The notes beneath the pieces are model-generated. The model searched no databases, was not told the origin of the DNA, and saw only the letters and a program-made list of their open reading frames with translations. A stretch of DNA of 10,196 nucleotides from Deltaproteobacteria bacterium (lineage in GTDB: Bacteria > Desulfobacterota > DSM-4660 > Desulfatiglandales > HGW-15), in NCBI GenBank assembly GCA_019308525.1, contig JAFDIC010000219.1, positions 1 through 10,196 of the forward strand, read 5' to 3'. A program made the translations under genes and the position numbers. Positions 1 to 7,311 of the stretch are shown piece by piece (the first letter of the stretch is position 1; the number at the start of each line of letters is the position of its first letter).

Positions 1-424
1 ATATGCTGCTGATCCCCACGTAGAGACCGACTGCTATCACCAGCACTCCCACTACACCAATAAGATAGTAAGACCCCCTTTTCTTCTTTGGAAACCTCTT
101 GAATGACAGGGGCGGCTGAGTCTTCGGCACCGATCTTTCGTAGAGGCTGAGGGTCCTTTGCTCATCGAGTCCCAACAACTGGGCATAGGACCTGATAAAG
201 CCCCTTACGAAGACCCGGGGAGGCAGCTTATCCCACTCCTCCTTCTCCAATGCTTCAACGTAGTGCTTTCTCAACCTCGTAATCTGGGCGACCTGTTCGT
301 GGGTGAGGCCCTTTTTCTCTCTCTCGTTTTTCAAGAGGGTGCCCAGACCCGGTCCCTTTTGCACCCCTGAATCTTCAGCCGCCAGGTCCAGCTCCGGACC
401 TTCCTTTTGTTCCCTGTTTTCCAT
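1..424 (-). CDS. rodZ: RodZ-like helix-turn-helix membrane protein, 5' part only
   Basis: The first 141 codons are visible; the gene leaves the window at base 1. Residues about 26-90 form the Xre-type helix-turn-helix domain (HTH_25) of the RodZ family, with the typical segment FVRGFIRSYAQL at 72-83, close to FLRGYIRSYARL of E. coli RodZ. A basic stretch (KRFPKKKRG, about 109-117) is followed by a hydrophobic helix from about 119 to the edge, giving a cytoplasmic HTH domain and one membrane span. The periplasmic part (DUF4115 in this family) would lie outside. In the family, RodZ binds MreB and supports rod shape; transfer of that role here is inference. The ATG at 422-424 is preceded by GAGGT about six bases upstream. 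It follows the surA-type gene after a 182-base gap, probably in the same transcription direction unit. A non-RodZ HTH_25 membrane protein is the alternative. Confidence 0.85.
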   Translation of the reverse strand, partial: MENREQKEGPELDLAAEDSGVQKGPGLGTLLKNEREKKGLTHEQVAQITRLRKHYVEALEKEEWDKLPPRVFVRGFIRSYAQLLGLDEQRTLSLYERSVPKTQPPLSFKRFPKKKRGSYYLIGVVGVLVIAVGLYVGISSI

Positions 425-550
425 GATGACCTCAGTATTAAAATGACATCTTGAAAAAGCATCCCCAATCGCAATTCAAGGCAGTTTTGACGCCCGGTGC
501 TCCTCCCCGTACATGATTGCATGCCCGCAGCAGGGCGTAATGGAATAATG

Positions 551-579
551 GGATGGTTCCGGCCCCATCCGGGGATGGG
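551..579. promoter_or_regulatory. Alternative hairpins in the surA-rodZ gap
   Basis: Three short segments, GGATGG (551-556), CCATCC (565-570) and GGATGG (573-578), are arranged so that the middle one can pair with either neighbour. The stronger stem is CCCATC/GATGGG (564-569 with 574-579) over a four-base loop. This resembles the geometry of an attenuator, but no T-run follows on either strand, so it is not a canonical terminator. It lies just downstream of the surA-type stop and could instead be a 3' end stabilising structure or chance. The remaining gap bases show no convincing promoter. Confidence 0.2.
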
Positions 580-606
580 ATCAAGATCTGGAAGACAGCC
601 CTGTCG

Positions 607-1581
607 TCAAAAAACAATCTTCGTGTAGGAACTTGACCGCAGTTCCTTGATCCATGCCGAGTAAAGGTGGTCCACCTCCTGGTTGTAAAGGACCCTGTAT
701 ACGGCATCTCTCACTTCTTCGAAGGGCCTATATTGCCCCCCCTCCCTTTTCAAGAGCCTGAAGATTTGGAATCCATTCGGTCTTCTGATGAGTTTGCTGT
801 ACTCTCCTTCCCGCAAGTCTCTGAGGGCTTCCCCGAGAGCGGGATCCAGCTCGTCCAGCCTGAACTTTCCCAGGTCTCCACCTTTATCAGCTCCCGGCCC
901 CTGGGAATACATCTTGGCCATGGACGCGAAATCACCGCCATTGCGGAGTTCGAGCAGTATCCTTTTTCCCTTCTTCTCTAGTTCCTGCATTTCCTCCCTG
1001 TCATCCGGGGATCTGGCTATCAGGAATATACCCGCCAGATGCACTCTCTCATCGGCACGAAAACGGTCTTTGTGATCTTCGTAGTACTTTCTTATCTCCT
1101 CTTCTCTTATTACTATCCTGGACTTCACCTCCCGGTTGATGAGTTCGACTCTTTCAAGTCCCTTCTTGATTTCCTCCCTGTATTTTTCCAGTGTCAGACC
1201 TTGCTCCTTCAACATCTTCACGAGGTCTTCCTGTGTCCACCCGTTTTCTTCCTTTATTCTTTCTATGGTCGAATCGATTCTCCCCTTGGAGATCCTTATG
1301 CCCAGTTCATGGATCTTTTTTTGCGTAATCTTCTCGTCAATGAGGAGTTCCAGCACCTGTCGTCGTGTAGTAAGATACTGTTCTTCACTCCTGAGCCTGA
1401 GCGCGTTCGGAGCGAGACCCGTGACCTCCTTGATCCTCTTGTTCAACTCGTAGAGGGTAATGATGTCGTCGTCCACAATCGCGACGATCCGGTTGACAAC
1501 TTCACCTGGAGCATGAACAGTAAAGACCAGCGACAACCCGATTAATCCCGCCAGGAGAAGGGAGCACCTTATCCCTCTCAT
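607..1581 (-). CDS. surA: SurA-type periplasmic peptidyl-prolyl cis-trans isomerase
   Basis: This 324-residue protein is a predicted periplasmic chaperone and proline isomerase for outer-membrane proteins. Residues 1-24 form a Sec signal peptide (positive n-region MRGIR, hydrophobic core, cleavage likely after VHA at 22-24). A SurA N-terminal chaperone region follows from about 27 (VVNRIVAIVDDDIIT) to about 165, rich in charged helices. One parvulin (PpiC) domain covers about 176-280, with GGDFASMAKMYSQGPGADKG and the PNGFQIFRLL end strand. A C-terminal helix completes the chaperone module. E. coli SurA has 428 residues and two parvulin domains; this shorter one-domain layout is common in Desulfobacterota. 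Its ATG touches the TAG of the upstream PpiC lipoprotein gene (TAGATG), with GGAG nine bases before it, so translational coupling is likely. The surA name is at family level; a generic PpiC foldase is the alternative. Confidence 0.9.
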   Translation of the reverse strand: MRGIRCSLLLAGLIGLSLVFTVHAPGEVVNRIVAIVDDDIITLYELNKRIKEVTGLAPNALRLRSEEQYLTTRRQVLELLIDEKITQKKIHELGIRISKGRIDSTIERIKEENGWTQEDLVKMLKEQGLTLEKYREEIKKGLERVELINREVKSRIVIREEEIRKYYEDHKDRFRADERVHLAGIFLIARSPDDREEMQELEKKGKRILLELRNGGDFASMAKMYSQGPGADKGGDLGKFRLDELDPALGEALRDLREGEYSKLIRRPNGFQIFRLLKREGGQYRPFEEVRDAVYRVLYNQEVDHLYSAWIKELRSSSYTKIVF

Positions 1582-2562
1582 CTATTCTGACTCCAGCATC
1601 TCGAAAAGCAGTTCTCGGTTCACCCACACTGGATACCTTTCCCTCAGACCATTCAGCCATGCGCCGACAAATTCACTCTCTTTTTCGATGAAGAGTCTGG
1701 ATTCTATTTCCGGAATTGCCTCGGGAAGGCTCATGTACCCCTCCTTGCGCCTTTCCAGGACCTGGAAGATGTGATAACCGTACGATGTCTTTACTACAGG
1801 GCTTATCTGGCCCGCTTCCAGGGCGGATACGGCCTTGCCCATGGCTTCCTCCAGTTCTCCTTCATACACCCAGCCAATCATTCCGCCGTCCTGGGCCTCG
1901 GGTGCCATGGAAATCTCCCGTGCAAGAGCCGCCATGTCCTCCCCAGCAATAAGCCTTTGTCTGGCCCCTTCGGCCTCTTCCCTGTCATTGGTTAGGATAT
2001 GCCTCAATTTTACCATCCCCGGACGTTTGAACTCCTCTCTGTGTTTTTCGTAATAGGACTTTATTTCATCGTGGGAGACAGGGGGAATCTCTTCTGAAAC
2101 CATCCTGAGGATCTTTTTTGCCAGGAGTTGTTTTCTCAAAATCTCCTTCCATGTCTCGAAGTCTACATATTGCTTAAGAAGCACGTCCCGCAGATCCTTT
2201 TCATCATAACTGCGCTTGATCTCCCCCACAAACCGATCCAATTCCGTCTCCGTCACCTGGATGCCCTTCTCTCTCCCATATTCCAGTATGAGGTAGTGAT
2301 CCAGGATTCTCTCAACCGCCGCCTCTGGAGGCATTTCAATGTCCTGGATTATGGATTTCAAATCCTTTTCCAGTTCCCCCAGAGTAACGACTCTCTCCCC
2401 GACAGTTATCACTTTCCGTTCTGAAGGGTCATCTGAGATACTGCAAGAGGGAACAACAAGAAATGCTGCAATTAAAAGGTATAGGAATTTCAAGTTACTG
2501 GTACCGAACCCTTGGCGTCTTTTTCCCGGGACTGGGTAATATTCCTGGCGGGGTTGAACCAC
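1582..2562 (-). CDS. PpiC/SurA-domain lipoprotein, peptidyl-prolyl isomerase
   Basis: A predicted lipid-anchored foldase, 326 residues from the GTG start chosen here. The hydrophobic stretch FLYLLIAAFLVVPSC ends in a lipobox (VPSC), so the mature protein begins at that cysteine. A SurA-like N-terminal region follows (TVGERVVTLGELEKDLKSI onward), then a parvulin domain around residues 177-270 with LRHILTNDREEAEGA, DGGMIGWVYEGEL and the closing strand YGYHIFQVLERR. The start is uncertain. The frame is open to a GTG at 2619, but that start sits only two bases after AAGGA and leaves a 59-residue leader. GTG at 2562 has AAGGG about nine bases upstream. TTG at 2493 would give the most typical short signal peptide but has no nearby ribosome binding site. 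The stop overlaps nothing and directly abuts the surA-type ATG, making a two-isomerase unit. In the family such proteins resemble SurA or PrsA; the substrate is unknown. Confidence 0.85.
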   Translation of the reverse strand: MVQPRQEYYPVPGKRRQGFGTSNLKFLYLLIAAFLVVPSCSISDDPSERKVITVGERVVTLGELEKDLKSIIQDIEMPPEAAVERILDHYLILEYGREKGIQVTETELDRFVGEIKRSYDEKDLRDVLLKQYVDFETWKEILRKQLLAKKILRMVSEEIPPVSHDEIKSYYEKHREEFKRPGMVKLRHILTNDREEAEGARQRLIAGEDMAALAREISMAPEAQDGGMIGWVYEGELEEAMGKAVSALEAGQISPVVKTSYGYHIFQVLERRKEGYMSLPEAIPEIESRLFIEKESEFVGAWLNGLRERYPVWVNRELLFEMLESE

Positions 2563-2631
2563 TCCACCGCCCTTGAGAGTACTATTTCCCTCGCCTCTCG
2601 CCCTTGGCCTCAGGGGCACAGTCCTTCTTTC

Positions 2632-2658
2632 TGAAAGCTTTCCACTCCAGAGCTTTCA
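2632..2658. repeat. Perfect 8-bp inverted repeat in the mfd-ppiC gap
   Basis: TGAAAGCT (2632-2639) and AGCTTTCA (2651-2658) are exact reverse complements separated by 11 bases. The hairpin lies inside the interrupted frame, just upstream of the longest possible start of the PpiC lipoprotein. It has no T-run and is not a terminator. It could fold in the RNA and affect translation of the downstream gene, or simply be part of a structured repeat. Confidence 0.45.
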
Positions 2659-2722
2659 AACAAGCCCTCTTCTGTCCTGTCTCTGGGTCAGGCTCAGATT
2701 CTAAGCAGTCCCAAAACAATAT

Positions 2723-2738
2723 GGCCTTTTCAAAGGCC
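2723..2738. repeat. GC-rich palindrome GGCCTTTTCAAAGGCC
   Basis: A near-perfect palindrome (GGCCTT/AAGGCC around TTCA). Just after it GGCC recurs several times, at 2740-2745 and in the GCCGGCC near 2760-2766, so several alternative stems are possible. A further GGGCC/GGCCC hairpin lies near 2826-2838. Together they make the 330-base gap between mfd and the PpiC gene unusually structured. No promoter or terminator with the usual features was seen in this gap. Confidence 0.4.
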
Positions 2739-2949
2739 CCGGCCCTGAAGAATATCGTGCCGGCCTTTTGTAAGCCTCACCCCCTCTTTAAGATCTTTCG
2801 GGCACAAGGCAATCCGCAGGTTTTGGGGCCCAAGGCCCGGAGGAGGCTCAAAACTCTTAAATTTTTAATGTTAACGGCTAATTGAGAAATTGCAAGCATA
2901 TTCTTCCCTGCCAGCCCTGAAGACCCGCGATACGGGCACAGGGGATCGC

Positions 2950-5900
2950 TCACCCCCTTGCATCCGTTTGCAGGAATTTCTCCTGGATGATGTGCCTCGC
3001 ATGTTCCAAGGCCTCAAGGGGGCCCCGCCCGTCTGTCAGGATCTTCAGTTTTCTATCAGAAAGCATTTTGACCTTCGTCGGCTCTCTCTCGGTCAGCCTG
3101 ACTATCCTGTCGGCCCCGACATTTGTCTGGACAGAAAAGTGGAAGACCAGGCTCCCGTTCGTTACGTCGAGGCGGTTTATGCCTGCCTCTTTCAGGGCCA
3201 ATCTCGTGGCCATTACGGAGACAAGGTTGGACACCTCTGATGGAGGATGACCGAAACGGTCCACCATCTCTTCTACCAGGGATTTCAATTCCGCCTCCTC
3301 TCTCAGGCCTGACATCCTCCTGTACAGGTTCAATCTCAAGTCAGTGTCCGGTATGTAGTAGTCCGGAAGGTACGCAGACAGATTCACGTTAATCTCCGGA
3401 TTGATTTCCTCTTGCCATTCTTCCCCCTTCAACTCTGCGACTGTCTGTTCTATCAATTTCATATAGAGCTCATAGCCGATGGCTGCGATATGTCCCGACT
3501 GTGAAAAACCAAGGATATTTCCTCCTCCCCTTATCTTCAGGTCGTGCATGGCCAGGTGAATCCCCGCTCCCAGGTGCGAGAAATCCATGAGTGCCTTGAG
3601 TCTCTTTTCAGCGTCCCTTGTCAGCTCCGTTCCGTTTGAAAGGATCAGGTACGCGTAGGCGATCTCCTTGGAGCGCCCCACCCTCCCCCTGAGTTGATAT
3701 ATCTGTGCGAGGCCGAGCCTGTCCACCTCGTTAATGATTATGGTGTTGGCAGACGGGATATCCAGGCCGGACTCTATGATGGTGGTACAAACCAATACGT
3801 CGATTTCCCTCTTAATGAACCTGACCATAGCCTCTTCCAGGTCCCTTTCCTTCATTTGTCCGTGGGCTATGCCGAAACTGACGCCGGGCAGCAGGCCGCG
3901 CAACTTGTTCGTCATTTCATCAATGGTGTTTACCCTGTTATGGACAAAGAAGACCTGTCCATCCCTGTCCAGCTCACGCTCTATCGCCTGTATGATGGTT
4001 GCCTCGTCAAAATGTGAGAGATAAGTCCTTATGGCCAGCCGATCTTCAGGGGGAGTTTCAATGATGCTGAGATCCCTTATGCCCATGAGAGACATCTGAA
4101 AGGTCCTGGGTATTGGAGTAGCGGTCATGGCCAGAACGTCCACCAGTGCCCGGTACCTCTTGAGCCTCTCCTTCTGTTTTACGCCAAAACGCTGTTCTTC
4201 ATCTATGATCAGGAGCCCTAGGTCCCGAAAGCTTATGTCATTCTGGAGTATCCTGTGGGTCCCTATGAGTATGTCTATTTTCCCTGACCTGACCCCCGCG
4301 ATAATCTCCTTTTGCTCCCCCCTGCTCTTGAAACGGCTGAGCACGCCAACCCGGATCTTGTAAGGCTCCATCCTTCTCCTGAAGGTCTCGTAGTGTTGTT
4401 CTGCGAGGACGGTGGTCGGCACCAGGACAGCCACCTGCTTGCCGTCCATCACCGCCTTGAATGCGGCCCTTATGGCCACCTCCGTCTTGCCGAAACCCAC
4501 GTCGCCGCATACCAGGCGATCCATGACCCTTTCTGATGCCATGTCGGACAGGACCTCTTCTATGGTCTTTATCTGGTCCCTGGTCTCCTCATGCTCAAAG
4601 GTGGCCTCAAACTCACGATAGTAACTGTCGGGGATGGAAAAGGCGTGCCCTTTGCGGTGGGCCCTGAGCGCATAGATCTCAACCAGTTGCCTTGCGATTT
4701 TCTCTATGGATTTCTTGGCCCTCCTCTTGGCTATATCCCATGCCCGGCCCCCCAGCCTGTCCAGCCGCGGCTCTTTCTCATCTTCTCCTATGTATTTTTG
4801 CAGTATGCTGAGGCGGTCCGCCGGTATGTAAAGTCGGTCTCCCTGCGCGTAATCTATCACTACAAAATCATTGACAATTCCCTCTATTTCCAGTTTGCGC
4901 AGCCCGCCGTACCTCCCTATACCGTGATCCTGGTGGACGACCAGGTCTCCTGACTTCAACTGGCTGAAGGAGGTGAGTGCCGACCCACTTTCACCTGTGA
5001 TTCTCCTTGCCCTTGACAGGGGCCTCTTGGCCCCGAAAATCTCATCCTCGCTTATCACGTAAAGGCCGAACTCGGGCCACTTGAACCCCTTCGAGAGCCT
5101 GCCCAGACAAATTGTGAGCCCCTTTCCCAGGCCCACGTCCTCCCACCTCTTCACCCATTGGTCCACCTGCACCCTGTAGCTGGCAAGGATCTCCCTGAGC
5201 CGACGACCCTGTTGCTCGGTACGGCAGACCAGAACCACCCTTGAACCCCTCTCAAGCCACTTGTTGATCTTTTCCGCAAGCGGCACCATGGACATCCTGG
5301 CTTTCCCCTTGAGGCTGAGGGTGAGGTCATCATCCACCGGGAAAGGTCCCCTGATGAAAACCGATTTCTTTGAATCCGACTCCTCAAGGGAAAGTTCATT
5401 GAAATCAAAGCGCTGAAATGCCTCGAAGGAGTTCTCGCAATCATCCAGGGAGAGGAGACCCTCGATTTCCGGAAAAGGTCTTTCCCTTTCCATGGCCTCC
5501 CTCCTGTATCTTTCAACATCTCCCTGGAACTTCTCTGAAAACCCGAACAACCGTCTTTTCAGGGCCGAGGTCTCAATCAGCACTATCAAGGTGCCATCGG
5601 GGAGGTAATCAAATATGCTCTCCAGGCCCTCGTAGAAATGCCTTATCCAGGCCTCTTGCCCGGGGAAGTGTCCCCTTTCTACGAATTCCCTGGGGAGCCT
5701 GCCCATGCTCCTTGCCCTCTTGACGTTTTCCTCCCCCATTATTATCTCGCTTGCAGGCAGAAGGACCATCTCATCCAGGCCCCTTGTGGACCTCTGGCTA
5801 AAGGGATCAAAGTGGCGTATGGACTCCACCCTATCATCCCAGAATTCCAGGCGAACCGGACTGTCGTACAGGGGGGGGAACAGGTCGATAACCCCTCCCC

Positions 5901-6438
5901 TTACCGCATAATCTCCCCTCTCCTCCACCAGCGAGGTCCTGAGGTACCCGCATGCCTCCAGCCTGCGGATAAGGTCCTCCCTGTTGACCTCCCTTCCTAC
6001 TTCTATGTATTGCACCGCTTCTACCAGGGCCTCCCTTGGCATGACCCTGAAAAGCACCGGTTCTAATGATGTTACAATGACAGGCATCTCCTCTGACAGA
6101 AGCGAGTAAAGGGCTTCTATACGGGAGGTGACTAACTCCTTTTGTGGACTCAATCCCTTAAGGGGCGATATGTCGTAGAGCGGAAATTCATAGAGCCTCC
6201 TCCCGGCCGGGCCTGGCCGGGAAAAGGATTCAGGGAGGAAGAACTCCAATTCCCGGTGCATTCGTGCTGCATCCTTGGAATCGGGTAGCACGAGGAGACA
6301 CGGCCGATCTATTTCGCGAAGCAGGAGGGAGAGAAAGAACGTCCGCTCAGACCCGGCGAGCCCGGCAACCTCCACGCGCTTCTCTCCCCTCTCGAGCCAG
6401 GTCTTCAATTGCCTTATGTTCCGGTTAGCGAGATTCAT
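2950..6438 (-). CDS. mfd: Transcription-repair coupling factor Mfd
   Basis: Mfd is a DNA translocase that pushes or removes RNA polymerase stalled at lesions and recruits UvrA for nucleotide excision repair. The 1162 residues match the family length (E. coli 1148). The N-terminal UvrB-like region lacks helicase motifs, as usual. The RNA-polymerase-interacting (CarD-like) domain begins near 495, with GDLVVHQDHGIGRYGG at about 497-512. The RecG-like helicase has Walker A GDVGFGKTE at 645-653 (lysine 651), Walker B DEEQ at 746-749, motif III TATPIPRT at 772-779 and motif VI RGRVGRS from 917. The C-terminal D7 domain (about 1010-1130) contains YYIPDTDLRLNLYRRM. The ATG at 6436-6438 follows TTTACTCTATTTCC without a clear Shine-Dalgarno site. 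No frame damage or missing key residue was seen. Its upstream gap holds a palindromic repeat, so it probably has its own promoter, which I could not place. Confidence 0.98.
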   Translation of the reverse strand: MNLANRNIRQLKTWLERGEKRVEVAGLAGSERTFFLSLLLREIDRPCLLVLPDSKDAARMHRELEFFLPESFSRPGPAGRRLYEFPLYDISPLKGLSPQKELVTSRIEALYSLLSEEMPVIVTSLEPVLFRVMPREALVEAVQYIEVGREVNREDLIRRLEACGYLRTSLVEERGDYAVRGGVIDLFPPLYDSPVRLEFWDDRVESIRHFDPFSQRSTRGLDEMVLLPASEIIMGEENVKRARSMGRLPREFVERGHFPGQEAWIRHFYEGLESIFDYLPDGTLIVLIETSALKRRLFGFSEKFQGDVERYRREAMERERPFPEIEGLLSLDDCENSFEAFQRFDFNELSLEESDSKKSVFIRGPFPVDDDLTLSLKGKARMSMVPLAEKINKWLERGSRVVLVCRTEQQGRRLREILASYRVQVDQWVKRWEDVGLGKGLTICLGRLSKGFKWPEFGLYVISEDEIFGAKRPLSRARRITGESGSALTSFSQLKSGDLVVHQDHGIGRYGGLRKLEIEGIVNDFVVIDYAQGDRLYIPADRLSILQKYIGEDEKEPRLDRLGGRAWDIAKRRAKKSIEKIARQLVEIYALRAHRKGHAFSIPDSYYREFEATFEHEETRDQIKTIEEVLSDMASERVMDRLVCGDVGFGKTEVAIRAAFKAVMDGKQVAVLVPTTVLAEQHYETFRRRMEPYKIRVGVLSRFKSRGEQKEIIAGVRSGKIDILIGTHRILQNDISFRDLGLLIIDEEQRFGVKQKERLKRYRALVDVLAMTATPIPRTFQMSLMGIRDLSIIETPPEDRLAIRTYLSHFDEATIIQAIERELDRDGQVFFVHNRVNTIDEMTNKLRGLLPGVSFGIAHGQMKERDLEEAMVRFIKREIDVLVCTTIIESGLDIPSANTIIINEVDRLGLAQIYQLRGRVGRSKEIAYAYLILSNGTELTRDAEKRLKALMDFSHLGAGIHLAMHDLKIRGGGNILGFSQSGHIAAIGYELYMKLIEQTVAELKGEEWQEEINPEINVNLSAYLPDYYIPDTDLRLNLYRRMSGLREEAELKSLVEEMVDRFGHPPSEVSNLVSVMATRLALKEAGINRLDVTNGSLVFHFSVQTNVGADRIVRLTEREPTKVKMLSDRKLKILTDGRGPLEALEHARHIIQEKFLQTDARG

Positions 6439-6529
6439 GGAAATAGAGTAAAGATCCGGGTCCAGAGGGCCAGGCTTTGGTTGACCCCTGAAAGGGGCTG
6501 CCCGAAGCAGGCAACGACATTGAGAAGCC
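6439..6529. other. mfd upstream region with a small hairpin
   Basis: The bases between mfd and the palindromic repeat contain the hairpin CCCCT-GAA-AGGGG (6485-6497), not followed by a T-run on either strand. The mfd promoter should lie in the 366-base gap 6439-6804, but no good pair of -35 and -10 boxes stands out. Nothing else in this stretch appears coding. Confidence 0.3.
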
Positions 6530-6645
6530 AGGATTCAGAAGTCAGGAGCCAGAAGAACTCTCGTGTCGCTTGGCTCCAACAGATCTATGCTGTTGGTTGA
6601 GCAAGAGGCCAAAGTCTTGTTCTGGATTCTGACTCCCGGATTCCT
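6530..6645. repeat. Long imperfect palindromic repeat, copy A
   Basis: The left arm begins AGGATTCAGAAGTCAGGAGC at 6530 and runs to 6558. The right arm, 6619-6645, is GTTCTGGATTCTGACTCCCG followed by GATTCCT. Reverse-complemented, the right arm matches the left with a few substitutions and one indel. Midway between the arms sits a perfect 7-bp hairpin, CCAACAG/CTGTTGG (6576-6582 with 6590-6596, loop ATCTATG), so the whole unit folds as one nested structure. A related unit with the same ATTCAGAAG and GGATTCTG words occurs at 8841-8937. No coding potential is apparent. It looks like a REP-type or non-autonomous repeat; its copy number in the genome is unknown. Confidence 0.7.
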
Positions 6646-6804
6646 TGTGGGCATATCAAGGCAAAGCCACTGAACTCTGACTCCCCCGATGCGGGGAAGG
6701 ACCAGGGTTTCTATACTTGACTAGATCTGAGGTGTTGCCTAACTCTTCCTCCTCAAGACGGACCCTGCTGATCAGGGAACACTCCCGGGCCTCTTTGATG
6801 GATC
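6646..6804. other. Noncoding stretch downstream of the ABM gene
   Basis: This 159-base stretch lies between the palindromic repeat and the stop of the ABM-fold gene. It contains AACTCTGACTCCC (6674-6686), which echoes the word TTCTGACTCCC of the adjacent repeat arm and may be a worn fragment of it. No convincing terminator for the ABM gene was seen: short GC-rich complementary words near 6777-6790 lack a T-run. Confidence 0.3.
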
Positions 6805-7092
6805 CTAACCGTAGTAGTACACGTTACATTCCGTCTTCTCTCCCAGCAAGGAGTCTATCCTTTCCTGGATCTCTGCCCTCTCCTTGCTGGAGGCCCACTT
6901 CTCCCATGCCTCCTTCGACTGCCACGTACCAATTACAACCAGCTCCTCCGGGGAGTCCATGCTGCGCAGGGTCTCACCCGATATGTAGCCCGGCTGTCTC
7001 ATCGCCTTGCCCCTCAACTCCAGCAGAAGCGGCAGAAGATCTTGCTCCTTGTCCTTGGGCACCTTCCTCTTTAGTATCACCTTTACGGCCAT
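6805..7092 (-). CDS. Antibiotic biosynthesis monooxygenase (ABM) fold protein
   Basis: A 95-residue protein of the dimeric ferredoxin-like ABM superfamily (PF03992), whose members include YgiN-type quinol monooxygenases and heme-degrading enzymes. The pattern fits: a first strand (VKVILKRKV), a helix ending in RGKAMRQPGYISGE, the strand VVIGTWQSKEAWEKWASS with the conserved W-x-S/x-E-x-W layout, and a final strand CNVYYY. The reaction cannot be deduced, since active-site residues vary widely in the family. The start is set at the ATG of 7090-7092, eight bases after AGGAGG. An in-frame ATG at 7096-7098 is only two bases from that site and less likely. It is transcribed in the same direction as mfd but 366 bases upstream of it, so probably is a separate unit. 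Confidence 0.85.
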   Translation of the reverse strand: MAVKVILKRKVPKDKEQDLLPLLLELRGKAMRQPGYISGETLRSMDSPEELVVIGTWQSKEAWEKWASSKERAEIQERIDSLLGEKTECNVYYYG

Positions 7093-7311
7093 TTGCATCC
7101 CCTCCTTTTCTGAGCTGTTCCCTGTGGACCCATCCGAATTGTCATATAATAATTTATCACACCATGGCGCTGAATGGAATCACAATGATTTGTTTTCCTG
7201 ATCCTTTTTCCTCCACGTGGGCCCTATCCACCAGGAACAACTTTCCCCCTCCGCTTCATTGAAAAAATGTCTCCAACAGGCTATATTGCTTCCAGGGAAA
7301 ACCGGCGGTTG
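7093..7311. other. Divergent intergenic region with AT-rich candidate promoter
   Basis: This is the first part of the gap between the divergent ABM and lipoprotein genes. The most AT-rich patch of the window, around 7141-7160, reads on the minus strand as TGATAAATTATTATATGAC and includes TATTAT, a possible -10 element for the ABM gene about 50 bases upstream of its start. The facing -35 candidate, TTCAGC, is poor. The remainder, to 7311, shows no recognisable gene or site. Confidence 0.3.

Larger units (their letters stand above)
2582..2899 (-). pseudogene. Interrupted TPR-like reading frame, probable gene remnant or repeat-borne ORF
   Basis: An ATG at 2897-2899, with AGGGA five bases upstream, opens 40 codons ending in TGA (2777-2779). 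The same frame then stays open for 64 codons to TAG at 2582-2584. The second part, which has no start codon of its own near the break, contains KAGTIFFRAGAFEKAILFW followed by ESEPDPE. The spacing of G, F, A, W and P matches one tetratricopeptide (TPR) unit. The first part (starting MLAISQLAVNIKNLR) matches nothing I recognise. The frame lies between mfd and the PpiC lipoprotein and overlaps the longest version of the latter. Either an old gene acquired an in-frame stop, or this is a multicopy intergenic repeat that happens to carry a TPR-like frame. I see no reason to call the TGA selenocysteine. The opposite strand is also open for 93 codons (2604-2885), so coding status is unproven. Confidence 0.35.

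Noticed and set aside
2777..2779. TGA as a selenocysteine codon in the TPR-like frame
   Set aside because: The flanking residues (KRG and GLQ) form no redox motif, and the downstream stem lacks the G-T apical loop expected of a bacterial SECIS. A plain stop or pseudogene is simpler.
2604..2885. A 93-codon plus-strand frame in the gap between mfd and the PpiC gene
   Set aside because: It has no ribosome binding site and runs antisense to the surrounding genes. Its composition is odd (Ser/Lys/Pro-rich), and the minus-strand frame gives the more protein-like TPR pattern.
6485..6497. Hairpin CCCCTGAAAGGGG as an intrinsic terminator
   Set aside because: The stem is only five pairs and no T-run follows on either strand.
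6717..7262. A 181-codon plus-strand frame across the ABM gene
   Set aside because: It is a Ser/Pro-rich shadow of the ABM gene, without a ribosome binding site. The minus-strand frame has both AGGAGG and a clear family match.
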